In this document: positions 1 through 8,250 of the stretch, piece by piece
How positions within the stretch are numbered: the first letter of the stretch is position 1
Layout of the letters: every line of letters begins with the position of its first letter
Assembly (NCBI RefSeq): GCF_024227715.1
Contig: NZ_CP100448.1
Span: 1,054,001-1,118,000, forward strand
Direction of reading: 5' to 3'
DNA from: Halomarina litorea
Lineage (GTDB): Archaea > Halobacteriota > Halobacteria > Halobacteriales > Haloarculaceae
Length of the DNA stretch: 64,000 nucleotides
The notes under the pieces: model-generated
Told to the model about the DNA's origin: nothing
Databases searched by the model: none
What the model saw: the letters and a program-made list of their open reading frames with translations, nothing else
Made by a program: the position numbers and the translations under genes

Positions 1-182
1 TTCGAACGAGAAATACCTCGACGAGGAGGAGGAAAGCGGGAGCAGAATCGACCCGGCGAGTCGGGAGAGAATATCGATGCCACAGATCGGTTTGTGCCAT
101 CATGGGACACGATTCGGCGTAGGGAGGATAAGCCTCGGGGCGCGGTGATAACAGTCAAGTCCGCACCGCCCCGACGCCGGGT
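1..182. other. Left edge, no complete gene
   Basis: No complete gene is visible. One plus-strand frame is open from base 2 to a TGA at 146-148 and begins with an acidic stretch (about YLDEEEESGS), so the first ~75 bases could be the 3' end of a gene lying left of the window, but the downstream part of that frame does not look coding. The last ~60 bases must hold the promoter of the acyl-CoA dehydrogenase that starts at 183; no clear TATA box stands out. Confidence 0.35.
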
Positions 183-1325
183 ATGGACTTCAGCCTCTCG
201 CCAGAACAGAAACAGATCGAGGACATGGTGTCCGACTTCGTCGACGAGGAGGTCGTTCCGGTCGCGGCCGACATCGACGAGAACGACGAGTTCCCCGCGG
301 ACCTCGTCGGCGAGATGGCCGACCTCGGCCTCATGGGGATGCCGTTCCCCGAGGAGTACGGCGGCGCGGGTCTGGACTACCACTCCTACGCCATCGGCCT
401 CTCCGAGATCGCCCGGGGGTCGGGCGGTCTGGGCACCATCGTCGCCGCCCACATCTCGCTGGCGGGCAACATGGTCTACGAGTTCGGGGACGAAGCGCAG
501 AAACAGGAGTACCTCACACCCCTCGCGGAGGGGTCCGACATCGGGGCGTTCGCGCTCTCGGAACCGCAGGCCGGCAGCGACGTGCCCGCGATGGGCACCA
601 CCGCCGAGAAGGAGGGAGACGAGTACGTCATCAACGGGAACAAGCTCTGGATCTCTAACGGGAGCGTCGCGGACACCGTCACGCTGTTCGCCAAGACGGA
701 CCCCGACGCGGGCAACAAGGGCATCTCCTCCTTCATCGTCCGCCCCGAGGAGGACGACGGCTTCTTCGTGGAGGGGACGGAGCACAAGATGGGCGACAAG
801 GGCTGTCCGACCGCCGAACTCCGCTTCGACGACCTGCGCATCCCCGAAGAGCGCCGGCTGGGCGAGGAGGGCCGCGGGTTCGTCCACGCCCTGAAGACGC
901 TCAACGGCGGGCGCATCACCATCGCCGCCCGCGGCGTCGGCATCGCGCAGGCCGCCCTCGACGAGGCCCTGCGCTACAGCCAGGACAGAGAGCAGTTCGG
1001 CCAGCCCATCAGCGAGTTTCAGGCCATCCAGCACAAACTCGCCGACATGGACACGAAACTGCAGGCCGCCCGCCTGCTCATGCACCAGGCCGCCGACAGG
1101 AAGATTCGCGGCGAGAACTTCGTCAAGGAGGCCGCACAGGCGAAGCTCTACGCCTCCGAGATATCCCGCGAGGTCGCAAACGAGGGCATCCAGATCCACG
1201 GCGGCTACGGCTACACGAAGGACTTCCCCGCAGAACGGTTCTACCGCGACGCGAAGCTCAACGAGATTTACGAGGGGACCAGCGAGGTCCTGCGCAACAC
1301 TATCGCCGCCCAGTTGCTGAACTGA
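183..1325 (+). CDS. Acyl-CoA dehydrogenase
   Basis: FAD-dependent acyl-CoA dehydrogenase, 380 aa, the standard length for the short-chain/isovaleryl group. It would oxidise an acyl-CoA to the trans-2-enoyl-CoA and pass electrons to an ETF in the cytoplasm. The N-terminal helical domain opens with MDFSLSPEQ, the middle beta domain carries the FAD/substrate loop ALSEPQAGSD, and the C-terminal helical domain has the GGYGYTKDFPAERFYRD and IYEGTSEV segments; Glu364 of YEGTSE is at the usual catalytic-base position. It is a clear paralogue, of identical length, of the gene at 59754. A small membrane ORF follows 4 nt downstream. The acyl chain used cannot be read from sequence; short or branched chains are the family's usual range. 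Confidence 0.95.
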   Translation: MDFSLSPEQKQIEDMVSDFVDEEVVPVAADIDENDEFPADLVGEMADLGLMGMPFPEEYGGAGLDYHSYAIGLSEIARGSGGLGTIVAAHISLAGNMVYEFGDEAQKQEYLTPLAEGSDIGAFALSEPQAGSDVPAMGTTAEKEGDEYVINGNKLWISNGSVADTVTLFAKTDPDAGNKGISSFIVRPEEDDGFFVEGTEHKMGDKGCPTAELRFDDLRIPEERRLGEEGRGFVHALKTLNGGRITIAARGVGIAQAALDEALRYSQDREQFGQPISEFQAIQHKLADMDTKLQAARLLMHQAADRKIRGENFVKEAAQAKLYASEISREVANEGIQIHGGYGYTKDFPAERFYRDAKLNEIYEGTSEVLRNTIAAQLLN

Positions 1326-1329
1326 GCGG

Positions 1330-1449
1330 GTGAGCCTCCTCGACGCCTCCCTCCAGTACAAGGTCGGTCTGCTCACCGCGACGGCCCTCGCCGTCGTCGG
1401 GGGACTGCCCGTCGCACTCGTCGCCCTGCGGGTCGCGCGCACGGGCTGA
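1330..1449 (+). CDS. Putative 39-aa single-span membrane protein
   Basis: A 39-codon frame starts with GTG 4 nt after the stop of the acyl-CoA dehydrogenase. It encodes a short polar N-terminus followed by one hydrophobic span (about LLTATALAVVGGLPVALVAL) and an Arg-containing tail, so a one-span membrane peptide with a cytoplasmic C-terminus is predicted. Codon use has the G/C third positions of real haloarchaeal genes. Tight spacing suggests translation from the same mRNA as the dehydrogenase. No family is recognised and chance cannot be excluded at this length. Confidence 0.5.
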   Translation: MSLLDASLQYKVGLLTATALAVVGGLPVALVALRVARTG

Positions 1450-1486
1450 AACCGCGTCTGCTCCGTCTGTTTCCCGTCTCGCGCAC

Positions 1487-1801
1487 TCAGTCGTCAGCTA
1501 TCGTGTAGAGCAGGTCCGAGAGCCGTCGGTCTGTGAACCGAAGCCAGACGAGCGTGCTACACACCCCGCCGACGAGGAAGGTGACGTCGGCCACCGCCTC
1601 GACGGCCTCACGCACGAGCAACTGGGTCGCCAGCGGCGGTCCTCCCCCGGCGCGCCCGAGGCGGGCGAGCAGTGCGTCCAGCAGCAGTGCGTCGAATACG
1701 GCGACGGCTCCCGCGACCACCGCGACCACCCAGAGCAGGAGGGTGACGCCGGTTCCGCCCGCCTCCACGATGTCGTCCAGTCGTCGGAGCGTCTCTCGCA
1801 T
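1487..1801 (-). CDS. Small membrane protein, unknown function
   Basis: A 104-aa protein if started at the ATG at 1801 (MRETLRRL); an upstream ATG at 1864 would add a basic, non-haloarchaeal-looking extension, so the shorter start is preferred. Two hydrophobic segments are visible, about residues 19-38 (LLLWVVAVVAGAVAV) and 65-85 (VTFLVGGVCSTLVWLRF), and the C-terminus is polar. It is convergent with the upstream dehydrogenase unit and followed on the same strand by a winged-helix regulator. No family is recognised. Confidence 0.6.
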   Translation of the reverse strand: MRETLRRLDDIVEAGGTGVTLLLWVVAVVAGAVAVFDALLLDALLARLGRAGGGPPLATQLLVREAVEAVADVTFLVGGVCSTLVWLRFTDRRLSDLLYTIADD

Positions 1802-1878
1802 GGGGCGTCTGGTCCCGACTCCCCACTTGAACCCTCGCCCCGTACGTTGCCGGACCGCGCACACCGGGAGCCTGAACG

Positions 1879-2223
1879 CTACTCGTCGGCGTCGGAGTCG
1901 TTCCTCCGTTCCCTGCCGTCGTCGTCGTCACTATCACCATCCCCCTTCCCCGCCTCGACGCACCCCGAGAGCCACTCGTGGTGGTCGAGTAGTCGCCGCT
2001 CACCCTGTTCGGTCAGCGCGTACACGTCGTGGAGGCCGTCTGCGCGCTTCTCGACGTGGCCCGCCGAGACGAGGGCGTCCATCCGGTCGTAGAACCGCTT
2101 CGGGTCGAGTTGCAGGTCGTAGTGCCGTTCGAGGTGCGTCTTGAGCGCCTGCCCGCGCAGTTCACCGCCCCGGTAGAGGAGCGCGCAGATGTCCCGGCGC
2201 GTGCCGCTCTCCAGCCACTTCAT
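1879..2223 (-). CDS. PadR-like winged-helix protein
   Basis: A 114-aa predicted DNA-binding protein. Residues 1-80 read as a winged helix of PadR/MarR type: MKWLESGTRRDIC, a recognition region around KTHLERHYDLQLDPKRFY, and the wing DGLHDVYALTEQGERRLLD. The last ~25 residues are a low-complexity acidic tail (GDSDDDDG). The ATG at 2223 is chosen because the winged helix begins there; a longer open frame upstream runs antisense to the VOC gene and is not haloarchaeal in composition. It is divergent from the VOC gene at 2338 and the two could share a control region. The ligand and targets are unknown. Confidence 0.75.
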   Translation of the reverse strand: MKWLESGTRRDICALLYRGGELRGQALKTHLERHYDLQLDPKRFYDRMDALVSAGHVEKRADGLHDVYALTEQGERRLLDHHEWLSGCVEAGKGDGDSDDDDGRERRNDSDADE

Positions 2224-2337
2224 GGCGGTGTGTCGGGAAGCGACGACTCGTGCCTTGCGCTTCGCGCAGGCCGACCCGTTCACTACCGCCCCGCTCGGCG
2301 CGACCTTTTGTCCTCGGAAAGCCAACAGTAACCGACC

Positions 2338-2778
2338 ATGCTGACCGGCATCACCCACGTGACGGTCCTCGTCGAGGACCAGGACGAGGCGCTCGACTAC
2401 TACACCGGGACCCTCGGCTTCGAGAAGCGCGATGACGTCCCGACCCCGGACGGCCGGTGGCTGACCGTCGGCCTCCCGCACACGGACTTCCCACAGCTCG
2501 TCCTCATGGGCGCGGACGACGACGCCCAGCGCGAGGCGGTCGGTCGGCAGGTCCCCGGCTACACCGCGTTCGTGCTCACCACCGACGATTGCCGGAAGGA
2601 GTACGAACGGCTCTCGGCGGCCGGCGTCGCCTTCGAGGGACAGCCCACCGAACAGCCGTGGGGCGTGGAGGTGTACTTCGAGGACCTGTACGGCAACCGG
2701 TTCGACCTGCTCGAACCCCACGAGATGGACGAGGCGGCGATGGCGGCGCTCGCCGAGGGGACGGACCCCGCGGCCTGA
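2338..2778 (+). CDS. VOC (glyoxalase/dioxygenase-fold) family protein
   Basis: A 146-aa vicinal-oxygen-chelate protein with two beta-alpha-beta-beta-beta modules. Module 1 begins MLTGITHVTVLVEDQDEALDYY, where His7 is a typical metal ligand; module 2 ends VYFEDLYGNRFDLLEP, which carries the usual C-terminal acidic ligand. The size fits a single-chain glyoxalase-like enzyme that works as a dimer. Members include glyoxalase I, methylmalonyl-CoA epimerase, dioxygenases and resistance proteins, and nothing here picks one. It is divergent from the winged-helix gene at 1879-2223, with 114 nt between starts. Confidence 0.88.
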   Translation: MLTGITHVTVLVEDQDEALDYYTGTLGFEKRDDVPTPDGRWLTVGLPHTDFPQLVLMGADDDAQREAVGRQVPGYTAFVLTTDDCRKEYERLSAAGVAFEGQPTEQPWGVEVYFEDLYGNRFDLLEPHEMDEAAMAALAEGTDPAA

Positions 2779-2827
2779 GTCGGGGAGAACCGATAGACGG
2801 GTAGGGCGGCCACCCCTACGCCGCGCC

Positions 2828-3127
2828 ATGAGCGACGACAGGGACGACGCGGACGCCACGACGACGGCGACGGCGGGCGACGTCACCGCCACCTACTACG
2901 AGACGGACGGCGAACGCGTGCTGACCTTCGACCGGGAGGGTCGGACGGCCGCCATCGCCCAGAACCTCGACGGCTACGCCATGTTGAAGGTCCGACCGAC
3001 GCCGGACGGCGACGAACTCGAACGCTACTACGGCTTCGACATGGCACTGGACCACGCCGCCGAACTCCTCGGCGTGGGCGTGAACGACCTGCCGGTCCCC
3101 GACGCCGCGAGCGACATGGGGATGTGA
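2828..3127 (+). CDS. Conserved haloarchaeal hypothetical protein
   Basis: A 99-aa soluble acidic protein. After a low-complexity start (DDADATTTATAG) it has a compact predicted alpha/beta domain: ATYYETDGERVLTFDREG, the segment AAIAQNLDGYAMLKVRPT, and a C-terminal helix MALDHAAELLGV. This pattern is familiar to me as a small haloarchaea-only family; I cannot give a function or a reliable family number. It is co-directional with the VOC gene upstream and the thiolase downstream, but 114 nt separates it from the thiolase, so operon membership is uncertain. Confidence 0.75.
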   Translation: MSDDRDDADATTTATAGDVTATYYETDGERVLTFDREGRTAAIAQNLDGYAMLKVRPTPDGDELERYYGFDMALDHAAELLGVGVNDLPVPDAASDMGM

Positions 3128-3241
3128 TTCGGCGGACTCGATCGAACTCGACCGCCGTCGATAGCCCGCACGACGACTGTCGCGCACGCGAGACGTGCCA
3201 CTGACGGCAGACATATAGGGCGGAACCGAATACGTGAGGTC

Positions 3242-4414
3242 ATGTCAGGGGTACGAGTCGCCGGCACCGGCCTGACGAAGTTCGGGCAGTTCCCCGAACG
3301 GACCGGCCGCGACCTGTTCGCGGAGGCCGGACTGGCGGCTATCGACGAGGCGGGCATCGACCCGACGGCGGTCGAACACCTGTACTTCGGGAATTTCATG
3401 GGCGAACTCGCGGAGCATCAGGGCCACCAGGGACCGCTGATGGCCGAGGCAATCGGCGTCACCGCGCCCGCGACGCGACTGGAGACGGCCTGCGCGTCCG
3501 CCGGGGTGGCGGTCCGCGAGGCGGTCAAGACCGTCCGCTCGGGCGAGGCCGACGTGGTCGTCGCCGGCGGGATGGAGCGCATGACCAACCTCGGGACGGC
3601 CCGCGCGACGGAGGGACTGGCCATCGCGGCCGACGACCTCTACGAGATTCGCGGGGGCATGACGTTCCCCGCCGCCTACGCGCTGATGGCGCAGGCGTAC
3701 TTCGACGAGTTCGGCGGGGACGCCGAGGACCTCGCGCACGTCGCGGTGAAGAACCACGACAACGCCCTCCCGAACGAACACGCCCAGTTCCGCAACGCCA
3801 TCACCGTCGAGGACGTCCTCGACGCGCCGCGCATCGCGGACCCCATCGGCCTCTACGACGCCTGCCCCATCACGGACGGTGCGGCGGCCATCGTCGTCGT
3901 CAGCGAGGACTTCGCGGACCGCGAGGGCATCGACGCCGGCGTCGCGGTCACCGGGTCCGGACAGGGCGGCGACAACCTCGCCCTGCAGGACCGGAAGCAC
4001 CTCGCGCGGAGTCCCGCCGCGACGAAGGCCGCCGAGATGGCCTACGAGGACGCGGACATCGGCCCCGAGGACGTCGACGTCGCGGAGGTCCACGACTGTT
4101 TCACCATCGCGGAGGTCATGGCCATCGAGTCGCTCGGCTTCTACGAACCCGGCGAGGGAATCGGCGCGGCCCGGCGCGGTGAGACCACTCGCGACGGAGA
4201 TTTACCAGTCAATCTCTCGGGCGGTCTGAAGGCGAAGGGCCACCCGGTCGGCGCGACGGGCGTCGCACAGATCGTCGCCGTCACGCGCCTCCTGCGCGGC
4301 GACCACCCGCGCTCGCCGGACATCCCCACGCCGAAAATCGGCGTCGCCCACAACGCGGGTGGGACCGTCGCGAGTGCGACCGTCCACGTGCTAGAGGAGG
4401 TGAGCGACGAATGA
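3242..4414 (+). CDS. Thiolase (SCP-x type acetyl-CoA C-acyltransferase)
   Basis: A 390-aa thiolase-superfamily enzyme that would form or cleave a beta-ketoacyl-CoA. The nucleophilic Cys84 lies in ETACASAG; the C-terminal half has the DCFTIAEV motif, GHPVGATG with the catalytic His, and AHNAGG. The second cysteine of classic biosynthetic thiolases is absent, as usual in the SCP-x-like archaeal group. Its stop overlaps the start of the DUF35 gene by 4 nt (ATGA), the usual pairing for this group; in archaea thiolase and DUF35 proteins form a complex that can channel acetoacetyl-CoA to HMG-CoA synthase, although no HMG-CoA synthase is in this window. A TATA-like ATATAG lies about 30 nt before the ATG. 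Confidence 0.93.
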   Translation: MSGVRVAGTGLTKFGQFPERTGRDLFAEAGLAAIDEAGIDPTAVEHLYFGNFMGELAEHQGHQGPLMAEAIGVTAPATRLETACASAGVAVREAVKTVRSGEADVVVAGGMERMTNLGTARATEGLAIAADDLYEIRGGMTFPAAYALMAQAYFDEFGGDAEDLAHVAVKNHDNALPNEHAQFRNAITVEDVLDAPRIADPIGLYDACPITDGAAAIVVVSEDFADREGIDAGVAVTGSGQGGDNLALQDRKHLARSPAATKAAEMAYEDADIGPEDVDVAEVHDCFTIAEVMAIESLGFYEPGEGIGAARRGETTRDGDLPVNLSGGLKAKGHPVGATGVAQIVAVTRLLRGDHPRSPDIPTPKIGVAHNAGGTVASATVHVLEEVSDE

Positions 4415-4794
4415 GCGACCGAGTCCGCGACGAGGGGTACGACGACCTCTTGGACGCCATCGAGGCCGGCGAGGGCTACTATCTGGAGTGCGCCGAGGGC
4501 CACGGGATGCTTCCGCCGCGACGGGTCTGCCCGCACTGCGGGTCCCGCGAACTCTCGGACGAACCGCTCCCCGACTCGGGCACCGTCGCGACGTACACCG
4601 TCGTCCGCGTCGCCGCGCCGCAGTTCGCCGAGGACACGCCCTACACGACGGCCGTGGTCGACTTCGGCCCCGTTCGAGTGACCGGCATCGTCGACGCCGA
4701 CCCCGAGGACGTGAAGACCGGCACGACCGTCGGCGTCGGCGTCGGCGAGTCCGTCACGGAGCGGGCGCGGGTCATCGAGTTCACGCCCCGGTAG
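4411..4794 (+). CDS. DUF35 zinc-ribbon/OB-fold protein, thiolase partner
   Basis: A 127-aa acyl-CoA-associated scaffold protein. The N-terminus carries a rubredoxin-like zinc ribbon with Cys27, Cys40 and Cys43 and with His31 in the position where a fourth ligand could lie (ECAEGHGMLPPRRVCPHCG). Residues ~55-127 form an OB fold (TVATYTVVRVAAPQF, PVRVTGIVD). Such proteins bind thiolases and HMG-CoA synthase and bridge their CoA sites. The ATG overlaps the thiolase stop codon, so the two are translationally coupled. It is followed 55 nt later by the carboxylase beta chain. Confidence 0.93.
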   Translation: MSDRVRDEGYDDLLDAIEAGEGYYLECAEGHGMLPPRRVCPHCGSRELSDEPLPDSGTVATYTVVRVAAPQFAEDTPYTTAVVDFGPVRVTGIVDADPEDVKTGTTVGVGVGESVTERARVIEFTPR

Positions 4795-4849
4795 TCGGAC
4801 CCCCCCAAACAAGACAACCGTTTTCACGTCCCTCCGCGCACCGGGGAGC

Positions 4850-6559
4850 ATGAAGGTGCGCATCGCGAAGGGCGCGAGCGACGAGGAGGCCCGAGCCATC
4901 GCCGCCGTACTCGCCCGCCACGCCGTCGAGGCAGTCGAGGTGTACGTCGGTGCGGACGACGACCCCGCCGTCGTCCACGACGCCGACCGGGTCGGTGACG
5001 CCGTCCCCAACGACGACATCGGTCCCACTCAGCGGGAAATCGACCTGCTGGAGGAGATAGCGGCCATCGAACAGGGTGGTCCCGAGAAGTACAAGGAGCG
5101 ACTGCCCGACCAGGGCAAACTGTTCGTCCGGGACCGACTGGACCTCTGGTTCGAGGACGGACTGCTCTTCGAAGACGGCAAGTTCGCCGAGTTCGACGCC
5201 GAGGACCGCATCCCCGCGGACGGCCTGTTGACCGGCGCGGCCGACTTCGAGGGCCGCGAGGTCCACTTCATGGCCAACGACTTCACCGTCAAGGCGGGGT
5301 CGATGGCCGCCAAGGGCGTCGAGAAGTTCCTCCGGATGCAACAGCGCGCGCTGAAGACCGCGAAACCCGTCCTCTACCTGATGGACTCCTCGGGGGGTCG
5401 CATCGACCAGCAGACGGGCTTCTTCGCCAACCGCGAGGGAATCGGGAAGTACTACTACAACCACTCGATGCTCTCCGGGCGAGTCCCGCAGATATGCGTC
5501 CTCTACGGGCCGTGTATCGCGGGTGCGGCGTACACGCCCGTCTTCGCCGACTTCACCATCATGGTCGAGGGGATGTCCGCGATGGCCATCGCCTCCCCGC
5601 GGATGGTGAAGATGGTCACCGGCGAGGACATCTCGATGGAGGACCTCGGCGGCCCGGAGGTCCACACCCGCCACTCGGGCAGCGCGGACCTCGTCGCCCG
5701 CGACGAGGAACACGCCCGCGAACTCGTCGCTCAACTGGTGAGCTACCTCCCGAACAACTCCGACGAGAAGCCGCCGCGCGCCGAACCGAAGGCGCCCGCC
5801 GAGTCGCCGATGGGCATCGACCGCGTCATCCCCGAGGAACCGAACCGGGGCTACGACATGCGTGACCTCGTCGACCGGGTCGTGGACGCCGACTCCTACT
5901 TCGAACTCCAACCGGAGTACGGCCCCGAGATCCTCACCGCGTTCGCGCGCATCGACGGCCGACCGGTCGGCATCGTCGCCAACCAGCCCGCCGCGCGCGC
6001 GGGGGCAATCTTCCCCGACGCCGCCGAGAAGGCCGCCGAGTTCATCTGGAAGTGCGACGCGTTCAACGTCCCGCTCCTCTACCTCGCGGACACGCCCGGC
6101 TTCATGGCCGGGTCCGGCGTCGAGAAGGAGGGCATCTTGGAGAAGGGCAAGAAGATGATCTACGCCACCTCCTCGGCGACGGTGCCGAAACAGTGCGTCG
6201 TCGTGCGCAAGGCCTACGGCGCGGGCATCTACGCCATGTCCGGCCCCGCCTACGACCCCGAGAGCACCATCGGCCTTCCCTCCGGAGAGATCGGGATCAT
6301 GGGTCCCGAGGCGGCCATCAACGCCGTCTACGCGAACAAGCTCAACGCCATCGACGACCCCGAGGAACGGGCGAAACTGGAGGCGGAACTCCGCGAGGAG
6401 TACCGACAGGACATCGACGTCCATCGGATGGCCAGCGAGATGGTCATCGACGACATCGTCGCGCCCTCCTCGCTGCGCGAGGAACTCGCCAACCGCTTCG
6501 CGTTCTACGAGACGGTCGAGAAGGACCTCCCCGACAAGAAACACGGCACGGTCCTGTAG
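4850..6559 (+). CDS. Acyl-CoA carboxylase carboxyltransferase (beta) subunit with extra N-terminal domain
   Basis: A 569-aa carboxyltransferase of the propionyl/acetyl-CoA carboxylase type, which moves CO2 from biotin to an acyl-CoA. Residues ~65-569 are the two crotonase-like halves: the oxyanion-hole segments are GPCIAGAAYTPVF in the first and ADTPGFMAGSGVEKEG in the second. Normal beta chains are about 510-525 aa. The excess is an N-terminal ~50-residue module (IAKGASDEEARAIAAVLA) resembling the small third subunit (PccX / acc operon protein, or actinobacterial epsilon) found as a separate gene with other carboxylases. No biotin carboxylase or biotin carrier gene lies nearby, so the alpha subunit must be elsewhere. 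Co-directional with thiolase and DUF35. Confidence 0.93.
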   Translation: MKVRIAKGASDEEARAIAAVLARHAVEAVEVYVGADDDPAVVHDADRVGDAVPNDDIGPTQREIDLLEEIAAIEQGGPEKYKERLPDQGKLFVRDRLDLWFEDGLLFEDGKFAEFDAEDRIPADGLLTGAADFEGREVHFMANDFTVKAGSMAAKGVEKFLRMQQRALKTAKPVLYLMDSSGGRIDQQTGFFANREGIGKYYYNHSMLSGRVPQICVLYGPCIAGAAYTPVFADFTIMVEGMSAMAIASPRMVKMVTGEDISMEDLGGPEVHTRHSGSADLVARDEEHARELVAQLVSYLPNNSDEKPPRAEPKAPAESPMGIDRVIPEEPNRGYDMRDLVDRVVDADSYFELQPEYGPEILTAFARIDGRPVGIVANQPAARAGAIFPDAAEKAAEFIWKCDAFNVPLLYLADTPGFMAGSGVEKEGILEKGKKMIYATSSATVPKQCVVVRKAYGAGIYAMSGPAYDPESTIGLPSGEIGIMGPEAAINAVYANKLNAIDDPEERAKLEAELREEYRQDIDVHRMASEMVIDDIVAPSSLREELANRFAFYETVEKDLPDKKHGTVL

Positions 6560-6596
6560 CGCCGTCCCCTTCGTCGGGTCCGCGTACGGACTCATC

Positions 6597-7016
6597 TCAG
6601 TCCCGCAACGCCGCCACCGCGACGGCCAACGCCAGTCCCGCCAGTCCCACGTCGCGGGCGAGGACGTCCCCGAACCGCCCCGAGAGCGCCCAGACGACGG
6701 CGAGGTAGCCGACCGTCGCCGTGAGTGAGACGGCCGCTACGCCCGCCGCGAACGCCGTGTAGCGGTCCGCGAGGATGGCGAGGCCGAAACCGACTTCGAG
6801 GACGCCGTTGACGAGCATGAACGTCTCCGGCGAGACGACGAGCCACGGCGCCAGCCAGTCGGTCACGTAGACCGCCCACGCGCCGGGGTCGAGCACCTTG
6901 TGCACCCCCGCGAGGAGGACCATCGCGCCGAGGGCGACCCGCGAGAGTGTCGTGGGGGCCGGCCCGTCGCGTGCGAGCGCCCGCGACCTCTCGACGGCGC
7001 GTTCGAACGTGTCCAT
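6597..7016 (-). CDS. DoxX-like membrane protein
   Basis: A 139-aa membrane protein with four predicted spans, around residues 26-45 (VALGAMVLLAGVHKVL), 62-82 (FMLVNGVLEVGFGLAI), 88-110 (AFAAGVAAVSLTATV) and 118-137. The VHKVLDPG and VNGVLEVGFG segments fit the DoxX/DoxD-like superfamily, small quinone- or thiosulfate-linked membrane proteins. An in-frame GTG directly precedes the ATG at 7016; the ATG is preferred. It converges on the carboxylase gene with a 37-nt gap. Function in haloarchaea is not established. Confidence 0.75.
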   Translation of the reverse strand: MDTFERAVERSRALARDGPAPTTLSRVALGAMVLLAGVHKVLDPGAWAVYVTDWLAPWLVVSPETFMLVNGVLEVGFGLAILADRYTAFAAGVAAVSLTATVGYLAVVWALSGRFGDVLARDVGLAGLALAVAVAALRD

Positions 7017-7222
7017 CACCTTCCCCGACGGGTTCCGGGGCCAAAGGCCGACCGGTCCCCCTCCCCTAACCGGCCGTTATCGGCGCGCTTCGCCGTGTTA
7101 CCGCGCGGCTTACCGTCGCCGGCGGTCCTGTAGGTGGGCGGTAACAATAGCTCGGGATGACGTTCCCCGTCGTACGGAGGTCCCACCCGTCACCCGGACC
7201 GCGGGACCAGCCATCGCTCACC

Positions 7223-7585
7223 ATGCCCACGTCCCACACCGAAACGCACGACGCCGTGACCACCTCACAGTGGTTCCTCGACGGCGCGGCACGCTACGAA
7301 CGGATACTCTGGGCCGTCGCCGTCCTCGCGATGGTCCTCGACATCGCGCTCACCGCCTACGGCCTGCGTCTCGGCCTGACCGAGATGAATCCCGTCGCCG
7401 CGGGCATCATCGCCGACTACGGGGTCCTCGGGATGACAGCGATGAAATTCGCGGGCTTCGCCGTCGCCATCGTCGGGTGGTACGTCGTCCCGCGCGACGT
7501 CGCCCCGTTCGTCCCGCTCGCCCTCGCCACGCCGTGGCTCCTCGCCGCGGGCATCAACGTCGTGATGATTGCGAGCGTTCTCTAG
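7223..7585 (+). CDS. DUF5658-like membrane protein
   Basis: A 120-aa membrane protein if started at the ATG at 7223; an upstream in-frame ATG at 7157 adds a Pro/Arg-rich stretch that looks untranslated. Four spans are predicted. The signature DIALTAYGLRLGLTEMNPVA near residue 45 (Asp, Thr, a Gly-x-x-Glu-x-Asn-Pro turn) is shared with the DUF5658 group of small archaeal and bacterial membrane proteins. It stands alone, divergent from the DoxX gene and convergent with the MaoC gene. Function unknown. Confidence 0.72.
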   Translation: MPTSHTETHDAVTTSQWFLDGAARYERILWAVAVLAMVLDIALTAYGLRLGLTEMNPVAAGIIADYGVLGMTAMKFAGFAVAIVGWYVVPRDVAPFVPLALATPWLLAAGINVVMIASVL

Positions 7586-7600
7586 AGCACCGATTTCCTC

Positions 7601-7672
7601 GGCGCGGCTTCGCCGCGCCTGCGGGAACCCCTCGGCGCAAAACCCTCTCCCAGCAAGCACGGCTTCTGGGAG
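7601..7672. repeat. Two hairpins in a convergent intergenic region
   Basis: Between the convergent genes ending at 7585 and 7729 lie two inverted repeats. The first is perfect: GGCGCGGC (7601-7608), loop TTC, GCCGCGCC (7612-7619). The second is CTCCCAG (7647-7653) with CTGGGAG (7666-7672) around a 12-nt loop. There is no T-tract typical of archaeal termination on either side, so a simple terminator is not demonstrated. The whole 7590-7720 block could also be a dispersed intergenic repeat element. Confidence 0.5.
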
Positions 7673-7728
7673 TCTACGGGACGCTCCGCATCTCACAATG
7701 GCACGGAAAACGGCCGCCACCAGTTCGA

Positions 7729-8184
7729 CTACTCCGCGTTCTCGCGCTTCAGCGACAGCACCGTCCGGTCGAACTCGCAGACCAGTTCGTCGTCCTGGTT
7801 GAACGCCTCGACGTGCATCGTGACGAGGCCGCGTTCACCGTCGCTCGTCTCGCGCTTGTCGGTCACCGTCGACTGCGCGCGGATGGTGTCGCCGTGAAAG
7901 ACGGGTGTCGGGTGCTGGACGTCGTCGTACGAGAGGTTGGCGACGATGGTGCCGTCCGTCGTCTCGGGGATGGAGACGCCGACGGCGAGCGCCATCGTGT
8001 AGATGCCGTTGACGAGACGCTCGCCGAACTGCGTCTCGGCGGCGAACTCCTCGTCGAGGTGGAGCGGTTGCTGGTTCATCGTCATGTCACAGAAGCGCTG
8101 GTTGTCGCTCTCGCTGACCGTCCGTCGGGTGCGGTGCTCGATGGTCTCGCCGACCTCGAACTCCTCGTAGTACAGTCCGGGCAT
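7729..8184 (-). CDS. MaoC-type hotdog enoyl-CoA hydratase
   Basis: A 151-aa single-hotdog (R)-type acyl-CoA hydratase/dehydratase. The hydratase-2 motif normally reads G-D-x-N-P-L-H; here it is MTMNQQPLHLDEEFA (residues ~34-48), so the usual Asp is Asn and the usual Asn is Gln, while PLH is kept. From memory, the same variant occurs in MaoC proteins encoded beside CitE lyases in actinobacteria, which act on branched dicarboxylic acyl-CoAs such as itaconyl- or mesaconyl-CoA. A CitE homologue lies 0.9 kb away on the other strand, supporting a shared CoA-ester hydration and cleavage route. Substrate is inferred, not shown. Confidence 0.88.
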   Translation of the reverse strand: MPGLYYEEFEVGETIEHRTRRTVSESDNQRFCDMTMNQQPLHLDEEFAAETQFGERLVNGIYTMALAVGVSIPETTDGTIVANLSYDDVQHPTPVFHGDTIRAQSTVTDKRETSDGERGLVTMHVEAFNQDDELVCEFDRTVLSLKRENAE

Positions 8185-8250
8185 CGCTGTCTGCGGACTC
8201 CCCCGGGCGGGGGAAAGCCGTTGCGCTCGACTCGATTCGATTCGGCGCCG

